Source: Acidobacteriaceae bacterium (lineage in GTDB: Bacteria > Acidobacteriota > Terriglobia > Terriglobales > Acidobacteriaceae). From it: DNA of 35,469 bases. Positions 24,949 through 34,760 of this stretch are shown here, piece by piece (the first letter of the stretch is position 1; each line of letters begins with the position of its first letter). Below the pieces are notes generated by a model. It did not search any database. It was given only the letters and a program-made list of their open reading frames with translations, and was not told the DNA's origin. The translations under genes were made by a program, and so were the position numbers. The stretch is taken from positions 1 to 35,469 of the forward strand of contig PMHC01000018.1 of the NCBI GenBank assembly GCA_003156495.1, given 5' to 3'.

Positions 24949-26778
24949 CTATCGCGCCTGATTCACCGGCGCATCGAGAAAGCGCCAGCTCTGCTTATAT
25001 TCCGGCGTGAGCGGTTGGTTTTCCATAAGCGCGCGCAGCAACTCGACCGGCATTTCGCTTTCTTGAAGAACCCGGTCGTTAAACTGCTTGTCGGTCATCT
25101 TGCCGCTGTCGACCATCTCTTCGCGCAGAGCGCGGAACTGCATGCCGCCGAGCAGATAGGCGCACTGGTAGAGCGGATTGTAGCTTCCGTTGAAGGAGCG
25201 GCGCACCTCGGCGGCGGCGTTGTCGCGCTCGTGGCCAACTTCGTTTACCAGATAATCGGTGGCCTGCTCGGGGGTCATCTTGCCCAGGTGGAAGCTGAGC
25301 GAGAAGACGATACGCGCGCAACGGTGCATGCGCCAGAATAGCGCGCCGATACGTTCCTCGGGCGTGGTGTTGAAACCGCGATCCCACAAGGTTAGCTCCC
25401 AGTAGAGCGCGTTACCCTCAACCCAGAAGGGCGTGTCGAACAACTGGCGATAGGGGCGGTTGCGGGCGATCGAGTACATCTGCAGCCAGTGGCCGGGGAT
25501 GAGCTCATGGAAGACGGTCGCATGTGCGAAGCCGTAGTTGTTGCCGCGCATGCTCATCAGCCGCTGGGCATAGGTCATCGAGTCGGTCGGATAGCTGATG
25601 TTGATGGTGTCGCCACCGGTGAAAAACGGGTTGACCAACTGCTGCTCGGAGGTCATCATGTCGGTCCGCCAGCCTTCACTGGCCAGGGCCGGCACCGTGA
25701 CCAGATTGTTTTTGACGACGTACTCCTCGCCCTGCTTGGCCAGCTTGTAGATCATCTGCGGCTGCTCGCCGGGGGCGACGTAGTGGTCCTTCACTTTTTC
25801 AAGCGCCTTGTGCCAGTCATCACCGTAACCCATTTCGCGGCTGGCTCGGATCATCTCGCGCTGGCACCAGGCCATTTGCTGGCGGGCCATCGCAATCAGT
25901 TCTTCCGGGGTGTAGGGAATCATTTCGTCGGAGAGTTGATCGAGCAGAGCCTGGCGGCCAATGGGGGTGCCAATGATGGTGGTCTTATCGCCGGCGGGGA
26001 CGCCAGCGACTTTTTCGCGCAGGAAGAGGACGTAGCTTTTGGCGACCTCATCGAAGTGCCTATAAGGAGTGGCGACCCACCAGGTGAACTCGGGATCGTA
26101 ACCGTTATAGAAGTCGAACCAGCGATGGAGCTGTTCGCGGAGCTGATCGAGATCGTCGGCGGCGCGCCAAGCGTCGATGCGGCTGGGGCGGCTGACGGAG
26201 GAGTCGAGTGTCTTTTCGATCGCGGCGCGTCGAGCGTCGAGCGCGGTTGCCATGGCGGCGAGACGGGCGGCGGTTTTTTCACCATCTGGGCGCAAAACGG
26301 CGCGGCGGTCGTCTTCGAGGGCAAAAACATCGGCGGCGATGGGCAGGAAGGTAGAGACCTGTTTCCACTGCGTGGCGGCTAAGGTTTGCGCGTGGCTGTC
26401 GCGGGCGAGAAAGTTTTTAAGCAGCAGGTAATCGACTTTGCCTTCCTGGTTGAGGGCGGCGAAATCGACGGCGTCGAGATCGTGCTTGGCGTCGGCGTCG
26501 AGGCGTGCAAAGCGGGACTGGGTGGTCGGGGAAAGCGGGTCAGTATAAACGTTGAAGAGGAGATTGCGGTCGGTATTGTAGCGCTCGATGAGCGTTTGCA
26601 CGGAATGGGCCGGGGCGGGCGTGATGGGGGCTGCCGAGGCAAGGACCGGAGAGAAGACCGGAGCGCAAAGTACACAAAGGACAAGACTACGAAGATGAGG
26701 CACCGCGAACCTCCTAGAAAGCTGCGCGTAAGCATGAAATAAGATTGCTGGGCCTATGATATACAAAAATGAATGCAA
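24949..26778 (-). CDS. DUF885 family protein (putative secreted zinc peptidase)
   Basis: 609-aa ORF with VFHELIPGHWLQM (HExxPGH), YNPLYQCAYLLGGMQFRALREEMVDSG and hydrophobic N-terminus. Exact start uncertain; an internal Met may be the true start. Confidence 0.88.
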   Translation of the reverse strand: MHSFLYIIGPAILFHAYAQLSRRFAVPHLRSLVLCVLCAPVFSPVLASAAPITPAPAHSVQTLIERYNTDRNLLFNVYTDPLSPTTQSRFARLDADAKHDLDAVDFAALNQEGKVDYLLLKNFLARDSHAQTLAATQWKQVSTFLPIAADVFALEDDRRAVLRPDGEKTAARLAAMATALDARRAAIEKTLDSSVSRPSRIDAWRAADDLDQLREQLHRWFDFYNGYDPEFTWWVATPYRHFDEVAKSYVLFLREKVAGVPAGDKTTIIGTPIGRQALLDQLSDEMIPYTPEELIAMARQQMAWCQREMIRASREMGYGDDWHKALEKVKDHYVAPGEQPQMIYKLAKQGEEYVVKNNLVTVPALASEGWRTDMMTSEQQLVNPFFTGGDTINISYPTDSMTYAQRLMSMRGNNYGFAHATVFHELIPGHWLQMYSIARNRPYRQLFDTPFWVEGNALYWELTLWDRGFNTTPEERIGALFWRMHRCARIVFSLSFHLGKMTPEQATDYLVNEVGHERDNAAAEVRRSFNGSYNPLYQCAYLLGGMQFRALREEMVDSGKMTDKQFNDRVLQESEMPVELLRALMENQPLTPEYKQSWRFLDAPVNQAR

Positions 26779-26843
26779 TATGGAACTACGAGTGTGCTTG
26801 ATTCACGCGCAGAAGAAAGCCGGATACAGGAGATGAAGTAGAG

Positions 26844-27086
26844 ATGGCGGAAGAGATCAGCTTAACCATCGACGGAGAGACGGTACGCGTGGCGCGGGGT
26901 ACGAGTGTGGCGGCGGCGATTTTGAAAACGGGCAAGCTGTCGCGTACCTCGGTGAGCGGCGAGCCGAGAGGGCCGTTTTGCGGTATGGGCATCTGCATGG
27001 AGTGTCGGGCGACGATTGACGGCGTGGCGCAGCAGACAACCTGCCGGCGGCAGTGCGAGCCGGGCATGGAGGTCGTGACGGGATGA
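26844..27086 (+). CDS. (2Fe-2S)-binding small subunit of an amino-acid/opine-type dehydrogenase (HcnA/LhpF-like)
   Basis: 80 aa; ISLTIDGETVRVARGTSVAAAIL...PFCGMGICMECRATIDGVAQQTTCRRQCEPGMEV, a plant-ferredoxin-like 2Fe-2S cysteine pattern. Confidence 0.85.
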   Translation: MAEEISLTIDGETVRVARGTSVAAAILKTGKLSRTSVSGEPRGPFCGMGICMECRATIDGVAQQTTCRRQCEPGMEVVTG

Positions 27087-28339
27087 CGGCGCAATTTGAT
27101 GTGGTGGTGGTGGGCGCGGGGCCGGGCGGCCTCGCCGCGGCGACGGTATCGGCCGAGGCCGGCCTGCGGGTGTGCGTGGTGGACGACAATCCGGCGGCGG
27201 GCGGACAAATTTGGCGCGGGCAAACGGAGAGCAACGGCCGGGCGCGAAGCTGGCTGGCACGTTTGCAGGCGACGCAGGCCACGGTGTGGAACGGCCTGCG
27301 GGTGGTGGATCTTGCGGCGGAGAAGCGGCTGCGGCTGGAAGGCGCGTCGGGCGGATGCGATCTCCTCTTTGACAAATTGATTGTGGCGACGGGGGCGCGC
27401 GAGCGTTTTTTGCCGTTTCCGGGCTGGACGCTGCCGGGCGTGATGGGCGCGGGCGGCGCGCAGGCACTGCTGAAAGCTGGGCTGAAGGTGCAGGGACGGC
27501 GGGCGGTGGTGGCCGGAAGCGGTCCGCTGCTGCTGGCGGTGGCCGCGAGCTTGCGCACGCACGGCGCGCAGGTGGCTGCGGTATGCGAACAGGCTCCACT
27601 GCGCCGGTTGGTGCGCTTTGGTGCGGGATTGTGGCGGCATGCCGGAAAGCTGGCGGAGGGCGTGCAGTATCAACTGCAGTCGCGGTTTGCGCCGTACCGT
27701 ACGAACTGCTGGGTGGCGCGGGCCGAGGGCGCCGGAAAGCTGGAACGCGTGGTATTGACGAACGGGCGGCGGCAGTGGACGGTGGCATGCGATCTGCTGG
27801 CTTGCGGCTTCAATCTGGTGCCGAATCTGGAGCTGCCGCTACTGCTGGGATGTCGCGTGGAAGAGGGCCTGATACAGGTGGATGCGCGGCAGCAAAGCTC
27901 GTGTGAGAACGTGTTTTGCGTTGGCGAGCTGACGGGCGTGGGCGGTTTAGACAAGGCTCTGTTGGAAGGCCAGATTGCCGGATGGGCCGCGGCGAGAGAC
28001 GCGCAACGGGTGCAAGCCCTGCAGCGCGGCCTTAAAAAACAGAAACAGTTTGCGCGGCGGTTGGAAGAGGCGTTTGCGCTGCGGCCGGAGCTGCGCTTGC
28101 TACCCGAGGCTGATACGCTGGTCTGCCGCTGCGAGGATGTTCCGTATGTGGCGTTATGCGGACGCAGCGGATGGCGCGATGCGAAGCTGCGCTCGCGCGT
28201 CGGAATGGGCGCCTGCCAGGGCCGGGTGTGCGGCGCGGCGGCGGAGTTTCTGTTTGGTTGGCAAAAACGCGACCGGCGTCCACCAGTGTTTCCAGCTACG
28301 GTGGCGACGATGGCGGGAGAAGAAAACAACAGGAACTAG
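27083..28339 (+). CDS. FAD-dependent oxidoreductase subunit with C-terminal BFD-like 2Fe-2S motif (HcnB/LhpE-like)
   Basis: Start ATG 27083 overlaps the upstream TGA (ATGA). MTAQFDVVVVGAGPGGLAAATVSAEAGLRVCVVDDNPAAGGQIWRG dinucleotide fold; ADTLVCRCEDV and CQGRVCG near the C-terminus. Confidence 0.88.
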   Translation: MTAQFDVVVVGAGPGGLAAATVSAEAGLRVCVVDDNPAAGGQIWRGQTESNGRARSWLARLQATQATVWNGLRVVDLAAEKRLRLEGASGGCDLLFDKLIVATGARERFLPFPGWTLPGVMGAGGAQALLKAGLKVQGRRAVVAGSGPLLLAVAASLRTHGAQVAAVCEQAPLRRLVRFGAGLWRHAGKLAEGVQYQLQSRFAPYRTNCWVARAEGAGKLERVVLTNGRRQWTVACDLLACGFNLVPNLELPLLLGCRVEEGLIQVDARQQSSCENVFCVGELTGVGGLDKALLEGQIAGWAAARDAQRVQALQRGLKKQKQFARRLEEAFALRPELRLLPEADTLVCRCEDVPYVALCGRSGWRDAKLRSRVGMGACQGRVCGAAAEFLFGWQKRDRRPPVFPATVATMAGEENNRN

Positions 28340-28856
28340 GTGTTTGTGCGTGGATTTGGGAGAAGGCCAGCCGATTGTGTCGGCGTCGGAGCAAGATGAG
28401 GGGAGCATCTATCTATACATCTCTACGACGGGCAGAGGTGTGCGGTGCAACGGTAGATTACGCGTGGCGTCTGGGAGGTGCGTGCGGCGGACACGGCGCG
28501 AGCGGGGCGCATAGTGAGCGCAAGCTGCTGAATTTTTTTTTGTCGAACCTGCGGGAGGTGCGGTAGCCGGTGTGGAACAAGAAAGGCGCAACTGCAACAA
28601 ACCAAAAGTGATTTTTCAGAGTGGCCGAAAAGGTGCTGTTTTGGGCGTGTATTTTTGTGAAGCACGCAAAAAAAAACAGTAAAAATCTCTTGCGTCGGAT
28701 GCAGATAAAAATACATAATCGTATCCACTTGATGTAGACAACGGTGCATACGTTCAATAAGCACGAGTAAACGTTTGCCCATCTGTTGATAAAAGTCAAT
28801 CAAACGCATCCTTAGCGCAGCGCTATTTACCAAATTTTGGAGGGGGGACAAAGACG

Positions 28857-31800
28857 ATGCAACGATATAGAAACTTAACGCTTTGGTTGAGCATGTTTCT
28901 GGTCTTGATAGGGATTGCAACGCTCTGCAGGGCGCAGTCCGGATCTCAAGGCACAGTTTCGGTCACGGTGGAAGATGTGACCGGTGGTGTGGTTCCTGAC
29001 GCCGATCTAACTTTGGTGGCATTGGCGACCAACGATACGCATTATGCAAAAACGAAGTCTGTCGGCAATGCCGTTTTTCCATATCTGGCGATTGGACATT
29101 ACAAGCTGTCGGTTTCCAGAGCGGGCTACGAATCGACGGTATTGCAGGATATCACCGTGCAGGCGGCGCAGACCACGGATTTGCATGTGAAGTTAAAGGT
29201 TGGCGCATCATCGGAAGTGGTGACGGTAACCTCCTCGGCGACGCCGCTGATTGAGACGACGCAGAATTCACTGGTTACAGTTATCGATCCGGGATTCATC
29301 CAGAATCTACCGATGGTAGGGCGCGATGTTTCGATTTTTGCGACGCTGGTGCCCGGATACGCAGGCATACCTGGAGAATCTTCTTCCGGCGGCAATGGAA
29401 GCTGGAATGGCAAGGTTTCGATGGATGGCGGTTCTGATGTTGATGGCGTGCCGCAGTCGGCTACGCGCAGCAAGGGCAATGGCATTGTAGGCGCCGGAGT
29501 TTCGGCGCGCATCGAAAATATTTCCGAAATGTCGGTGCAGACCGATCAGATCGATGTGGATCAGGGCTTCGGACAGAACAGCATGCAGGTCAGCTTTGTG
29601 ACGAAGAGCGGTACCAACAAGTTTCACGGAGAAGCTTTTGGCGATCTGCAAAACGACGGTTTGAATGCCAATAGCTGGGCGAACAACGCCTCCGGTATCC
29701 GCAAGGACAAGCTGATCTATACCGACTGGGGCGTGAGTGTGGGTGGTCCGGTGCTCAAGAACAAACTGTTCTTCTATGGTACGTTCGCCAAGCGCACGAT
29801 TCCGGGTTCTTACACGTCATCGGCCACGACGCTATCGTCGGCGGCGCAGGCTGGAAATTTCAGCTATATCTGGACGGACGCGAACGGCAACACGCAAACG
29901 AGCACGGCAAACGTGTACACGCTGGCCCAGGGGCAAGGCGTGACGGACGCGGCAGACTCCGCGGTCACGTCGGAGATCTCACTGATCAACAGCAATGCGA
30001 TTCCGGCGGGCAAGCTAACGACGAGCAATAGCGACTCTAACGTAAACTCGCTGAGCTGGAAGGTAGACAGCCCGACGCACCGCTATTATCCGCTGGTTCG
30101 CTTGGACTACAACATGTCACCGACGGTGCGCATGGGACTGTCGTGGATGATGTCGTCAGTTTCAGAGCCGCATGTTTACGGACCCTATATGCCCGGTTCT
30201 TCATTCGCGGGACAGAACACCGGCTATACCGCTTCGAACTACATCATGAGCTACCGGCTGGACTGGAACGCAACGCCGAACCTGATTAACGAATTTCGCG
30301 CCGGATTCAACTACAACAAGGCATGCTTCAGTTGCTCAGCGACAAAGGCTTACGCATCAAACCCCTACATCTACTGGGCGTTGGGCAGCTCGGGCCAGCA
30401 GTATTACACGCCGCAGAGCAGAGAGTATCCGATGGTCGTGCTATCCGACACGGTCAGCTGGCAGAAGAAGTCGCATACGATCAAATTCGGCGTTTCGGGC
30501 TATCACGAACAGGATCACTACTGGAATCCGCCGCTCGGATACTGGAACATCGATCTGGGCATGGCATCGGCCGATCCGGCGCAGAACGCATTTACGTCGG
30601 CGACGCTGCCGAATTCGACCTCGAGCCAGCAGAGCGAAGCGGCGAATCTTTACGCAACGCTGACCGGCCGAGTAACGTCCATCACCACCCAGCACGCGTA
30701 TTCGCAGGCGACTAAGACGTATAACACGGGTGTGGGCGGTTACAACCTGGATGAAGTCTCGTTGGCGTGGGGTTTATTCGCGCAGGATTCGTGGCGCGTG
30801 ACTCCGCACCTGACAATCAACTACGGACTACGCTGGGACTTCACGGGCGACAATCACGACTTGACCGGCGCTTATCACAACGTGGCTCCAGACTCGATCT
30901 ATGGACCGACGGCGGTGGGGCAGCTTTTCCAGCCGGGCGTAATGAATGGCAACATGGACCCGGTGTACAAGCTGAATCCGCATGCGTACGCGCCGTGGCG
31001 TGTGACGCCGCAGCCGCAACTGGGCTTGGCCTGGAATCCATTGGTTGAAGACGGTTTTCTGGGCAGGCTGCTGGGCGGATCGAAGACGACGATCCGGAGC
31101 GGCATTTCGCTGAAGCGTTTTACCGAACCCTACCAGACGTATTGGGATTACGCGTCGGACTGGGGCTCGTTCTTCTACAACAGCTCCAGCTACACAGCGA
31201 GTTCGGCCTCGACAAAGGGCTACTTCAAGGCAGGCAGTGTGAAGTTGTCGAGCGTGACGGGAAGCAATTATCTGAGCACGGCGGTGAGCGACAACTTTGT
31301 TACTTCTCCGACGAGCTGGGTAACGGAAGCTCCCGAGTCGTCCTATACGTATCTGAGCCAGCCGGCGATCAATGGCATGGACCCGCATATTCCGGAGCCT
31401 GACATTATCTCGTGGAACCTCGGGTTCCAGCGCCAGTTGGGCAACACGCGGGCGATCGAAGTCCGCTATGTGGCAAACCGTTCTTATCACCAGTGGCTGG
31501 CCATCAATCCGAACGAAGTCAACATTTTCGAGAATGGTTTTTCGTCGGAGTTTCAGAAAGCGCAGCAGAACCAGAAGATCAACTACGCGAACTTGAAGTC
31601 CGCCAATCCTACGATGACGCTGGCGAGTGCGCCGTTTGGTAATCTGGGTTACTCGGGCGACGTGGCGCTGCCGATTTTGACGCAAGCGTTCTCGAACGAA
31701 GGCACGGACGGCTATGGCGAGTCACCGGACTTTTCAAACAACTATTACACCAACCTGGTAGCGAATGGCGCGGCGGGAACGACGGCATATTCTCTGGTGA

Positions 31801-32772
31801 ACAACGATGGATACGGCTATCCGTTGTGCAACCTGCTGGGCTCGGCCTTTACGCCTTGCACCTCGGTCTTCGGTTATACGGGGTCAGGAAACTATCCACT
31901 GAACTTCTTCCAGGCGAATCCTTATTCCGGCGGCAATTCGACGGGATATTTGACGGGCATGGGGTACTCGACTTACCAGTCGATGCAGGTGGACTTCCGC
32001 CAGCAGCAGTGGCATGGGTTGCAGGTGGAAGCCAACTACGTCTGGTCGCACACTCTGGGCAATGGCGGCGGCAGCAGCGCCGGCGGCGGAGTTGGTCACA
32101 GTCCGCTGATGACACTGCATAACCTGCACATGAATTATCGTCCGGCGAACTTCGATATCCGGCATGTAATCCACATCAACGGTACGTACGCGCTGCCGAT
32201 TGGGCGTGGCAAGCAGTGGCTGAATAGCGACAATATATTGAGCCGCGTGGCAGGCAACTGGACGGTCGGCACTATTGTGACCATACAGACCGGCACACCG
32301 ACGCAAATGACGGGCGGATGGGACACCTACAACGAGTATTCGGATGGCGGTGCGCAAGCTGCAGAAAGCGGTAGGCGTTCACCGCCTGTCGAAGTCGCAG
32401 CAAGCAAACTTGAATGGTTCAAGCTCCTATGTGCTAATGGTTGATCCGAAGTATCTGACATCGTCAACGATCGGCGGCGCCAACAGTAACTACATCAACT
32501 CCAACACCACGGCGGGCACTTATGGCGCGATTCCGTACCTGTATGGTCCGCATGGGTTCTATCAGGATGTTTCGTTGACCAAGGAATTTCCGCTATACCG
32601 GGAAGCCCGGGTCAAGTTCCAGGGGGTAGCGCAAAATGCGTGGAACCACCCGGTATTTGGCAACACGGGTACGCTGATGGACGTTTCGGCGCAGAGCACG
32701 ACCTTCGGCGAGCAGAGCGGTCCTAGCAACAGTCCTCGTTCGATGGATGTTCGACTCACGGTCGAATTCTAA
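28857..32772 (+). CDS. Oar-like TonB-dependent receptor, C-terminus in a shifted frame
   Basis: ORF 28857..32444 (GSQGTVSVTVEDVTGGVVPDADLTLVALATNDTHY...LPMVGRDVSIFATLVPGYAG) ends out of family context; overlapping ORF 32344..32772 supplies the expected C-terminus (NLNGSSSYVLMVDPKYL...GFYQDVSLTKEFPLYREARVKFQGVAQNAWNHPVFG...MDVRLTVEF). Confidence 0.85.
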
Positions 32773-32778
32773 AAGATA

Positions 32779-32809
32779 CAGCGGGCCTCCAGATGATGGG
32801 GGCCTGCTG
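32779..32809 (+). terminator. Hairpin 3' of the TonB receptor
   Basis: CAGCGGGCCTCC-agatgat-GGGGGCCTGCTG, 12-bp stem with two G-U pairs, 7 nt after the stop. Confidence 0.5.
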
Positions 32810-32831
32810 TTGAACACTGAATACTGAATGC

Positions 32832-32866
32832 GAGCCGTATTTCCTCCCGGAGTACGGCTCTTTTTT
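32832..32866 (+). terminator. Rho-independent terminator
   Basis: GAGCCGTA - tttcctcccggag - TACGGCTC followed by TTTTTT. Confidence 0.85.
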
Positions 32867-33009
32867 GTCTTTAAAGCATTTTCACCGATGGTGTAGTGGA
32901 AATATGGGTTGGAAAAGACTTTACAGCGACTGTGAAAATGCCCCGACCGGCGTCATCGACATTTTTGGCGAGCGCGGAAGCTGGTAGCGTGCGACCGGTA
33001 TGAAAGATG

Positions 33010-33037
33010 AAGGGGAGCCCAGGCGGCTCCCCTTTTT
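33010..33037. terminator. Rho-independent terminator between convergent genes
   Basis: AAGGGGAGCC-caggc-GGCTCCCCTT(TTT); U-tract on +, A-tract on the other side; lies 3' of the minus-strand aldehyde dehydrogenase. Confidence 0.8.
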
Positions 33038-33057
33038 ATTGCGCAAACGCTGCCAGT

Positions 33058-34647
33058 TTAGCCAATGGCCGCGCGGGTTTCTTTGCCGTCGACGAGGCGA
33101 AGGATGCCAAGCGGATTGGCGTCTTGCAGCTCGGCCGGCAGCAGCGCATCGGGCAGGCTCTGGTAGCAGACCGGGCGCACGAAGCGGTCAATGGCCCGCG
33201 TGCCGACGGAGGTAAAGCGCGCGTCGGAGGCCGCCGGATAGGGGCCGCCATGCACCATTGCGTGCGAGACTTCGACGCCGGTCGGAAAGGCGTTGGCGAT
33301 GACGCGGCCGGCTTTGGTGGCGAGCACGTCAATCAACTCGCGTTGCGCGGCCAGGTCGGCTTCAGTGCCGAAGAGGGTTGCGGTCAACTGGCCGTCAAGC
33401 GCGCCGGCCGCGCGCACATAGCTGGCCAGATCGGGGCACTCGATCAGCAGCGTCGTCGGGCCGAAGATTTCTTCAGCCAGCGCGGGCCGCGCTTGAAAAT
33501 CAGCCAGCGTTGTGCTGTAGAGATGCGGCGCGGCGTGGCAGAACGGCGCTTCGCCAGAATTTTTGGCCTCAGCCACGCGCGCGGCTTGCTTGGCTCGCTC
33601 GCCGGTGAGCTGTGTATAGGCTTGGGCGATGCCTGGCGTTAGCAGCGGTAGCGGCGCGGCGTTGGCAACCAGTTTTTTCAGATGCGCGACAAAGGCTTCG
33701 GCTCCAGTCATCTTCGTCCAGAAGATCAGGCCCGGCTTGGTGCAGAACTGGCCCGAGCCGAGGGTGAAGGAGGCGAAGAGATTTTGCGCGAAGCCTTCCG
33801 GATCGGCGGCGAGCAGTTCGGGCAACACGAAGAGCGGATTAACGCTCGACATTTCGGTAAAACACGGGATAGGCTGTGGCCGGCTGGCGGCCAGATCCAT
33901 CAGCGCGCGGCCGCCGCGCTGCGAGCCGGTAAAGGCCACGGCCTGCACGGCCGGATGCAGCACGAGCGTCAGTCCCAGCTTATTGCCAAGGCCGTAGAGC
34001 AAGGAAAAGACACCTTCGGGAAGTTGCTCGGCGGCTATGGCCTGCTGAATCGCGACGGCTACGATTTCGCCGGTCGCGGGATGGGCGGGATGGGCTTTGA
34101 AGATCACCGGGCAACCGGCGGCCAGTGCGGCGGCGGTGTCACCGCCAGCGGTTGAAAAGGCCAGCGGGAAGTTGCTGGCGCCGAAGACGACGACGGGACC
34201 AAGCGGACGGAGCAGCGAGCGCAGCGCCGGGCGCGGCATCGGTTTGCGGTCGGGCAGGGCAGTGTCGATGCGCGCGCGCACCCAAGAACCGTCTTCGAGA
34301 ATCGAAGCGAAGAGACGTAACTGGCCGGTGATGCGCGCCGTTTCGCCCTGCAGTCGTTGGAGGGAGAGGCCGCTTTCAGCGTGGGCGCGCTCGACGAGCG
34401 GTTCTGCAACGGCGTCAAGATTGGCGGCGATGCGGCGCAGCAACGCCGCGCGCTGCTTACCCGAGGCTGCGGCAAAAGGCGCGGCGGCCTGAGCGGCCAA
34501 CTGCACGGCCCGCTCGATTTCATCGTCGCCGGCTTCGGCGTAGCCCGGCTCAAGTCGCGCTCCGGTCAAAGGATTGATTCCATAAAAAGCCGCGCTCTCG
34601 CCCGCGCCGCGTTGTCTGCCGATGAACGAACGTCCTGTCAGTTCCAT
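33058..34647 (-). CDS. Aldehyde dehydrogenase, alpha-ketoglutaric semialdehyde (2,5-dioxovalerate) dehydrogenase-like
   Basis: Start at MELTGRSFIGRQRG (34647) preceded by AGAGGAGTGGC. DRKPMPRPALRSLLRPLGPVVVFGASNFPLAFSTAGGDTAAALAAGCPVIFKAHPAHPATGE, FTEMSSVNP, LGSGQFCTKPGL are characteristic of KGSADH-type enzymes. Confidence 0.88.
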   Translation of the reverse strand: MELTGRSFIGRQRGAGESAAFYGINPLTGARLEPGYAEAGDDEIERAVQLAAQAAAPFAAASGKQRAALLRRIAANLDAVAEPLVERAHAESGLSLQRLQGETARITGQLRLFASILEDGSWVRARIDTALPDRKPMPRPALRSLLRPLGPVVVFGASNFPLAFSTAGGDTAAALAAGCPVIFKAHPAHPATGEIVAVAIQQAIAAEQLPEGVFSLLYGLGNKLGLTLVLHPAVQAVAFTGSQRGGRALMDLAASRPQPIPCFTEMSSVNPLFVLPELLAADPEGFAQNLFASFTLGSGQFCTKPGLIFWTKMTGAEAFVAHLKKLVANAAPLPLLTPGIAQAYTQLTGERAKQAARVAEAKNSGEAPFCHAAPHLYSTTLADFQARPALAEEIFGPTTLLIECPDLASYVRAAGALDGQLTATLFGTEADLAAQRELIDVLATKAGRVIANAFPTGVEVSHAMVHGGPYPAASDARFTSVGTRAIDRFVRPVCYQSLPDALLPAELQDANPLGILRLVDGKETRAAIG

Positions 34648-34760
34648 GCCACTCCTCTTTTTTTTGCGTACCAAGAAACACTATTGCAACGAACGGGATT
34701 CGCCGTCGAGAGAGAAAGCGGTGCGAATCCCGTGTCGATTTCAGTTTGCCTGTGCGAAGC

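Noticed and set aside
25489-26382. 297-aa plus-strand ORF antisense to the DUF885 gene
   Set aside because: Low-complexity Gly/Val/Asp-rich translation, fully overlapped by a well-supported minus-strand CDS; high-GC antisense artefact.
26786-27788. Minus-strand ORFs of 295, 233 and 308 aa opposite the 2Fe-2S/FAD genes
   Set aside because: Pro/Arg/Ala/Ser-rich translations without domain motifs; artefacts of high GC opposite two clearly recognisable plus-strand genes.
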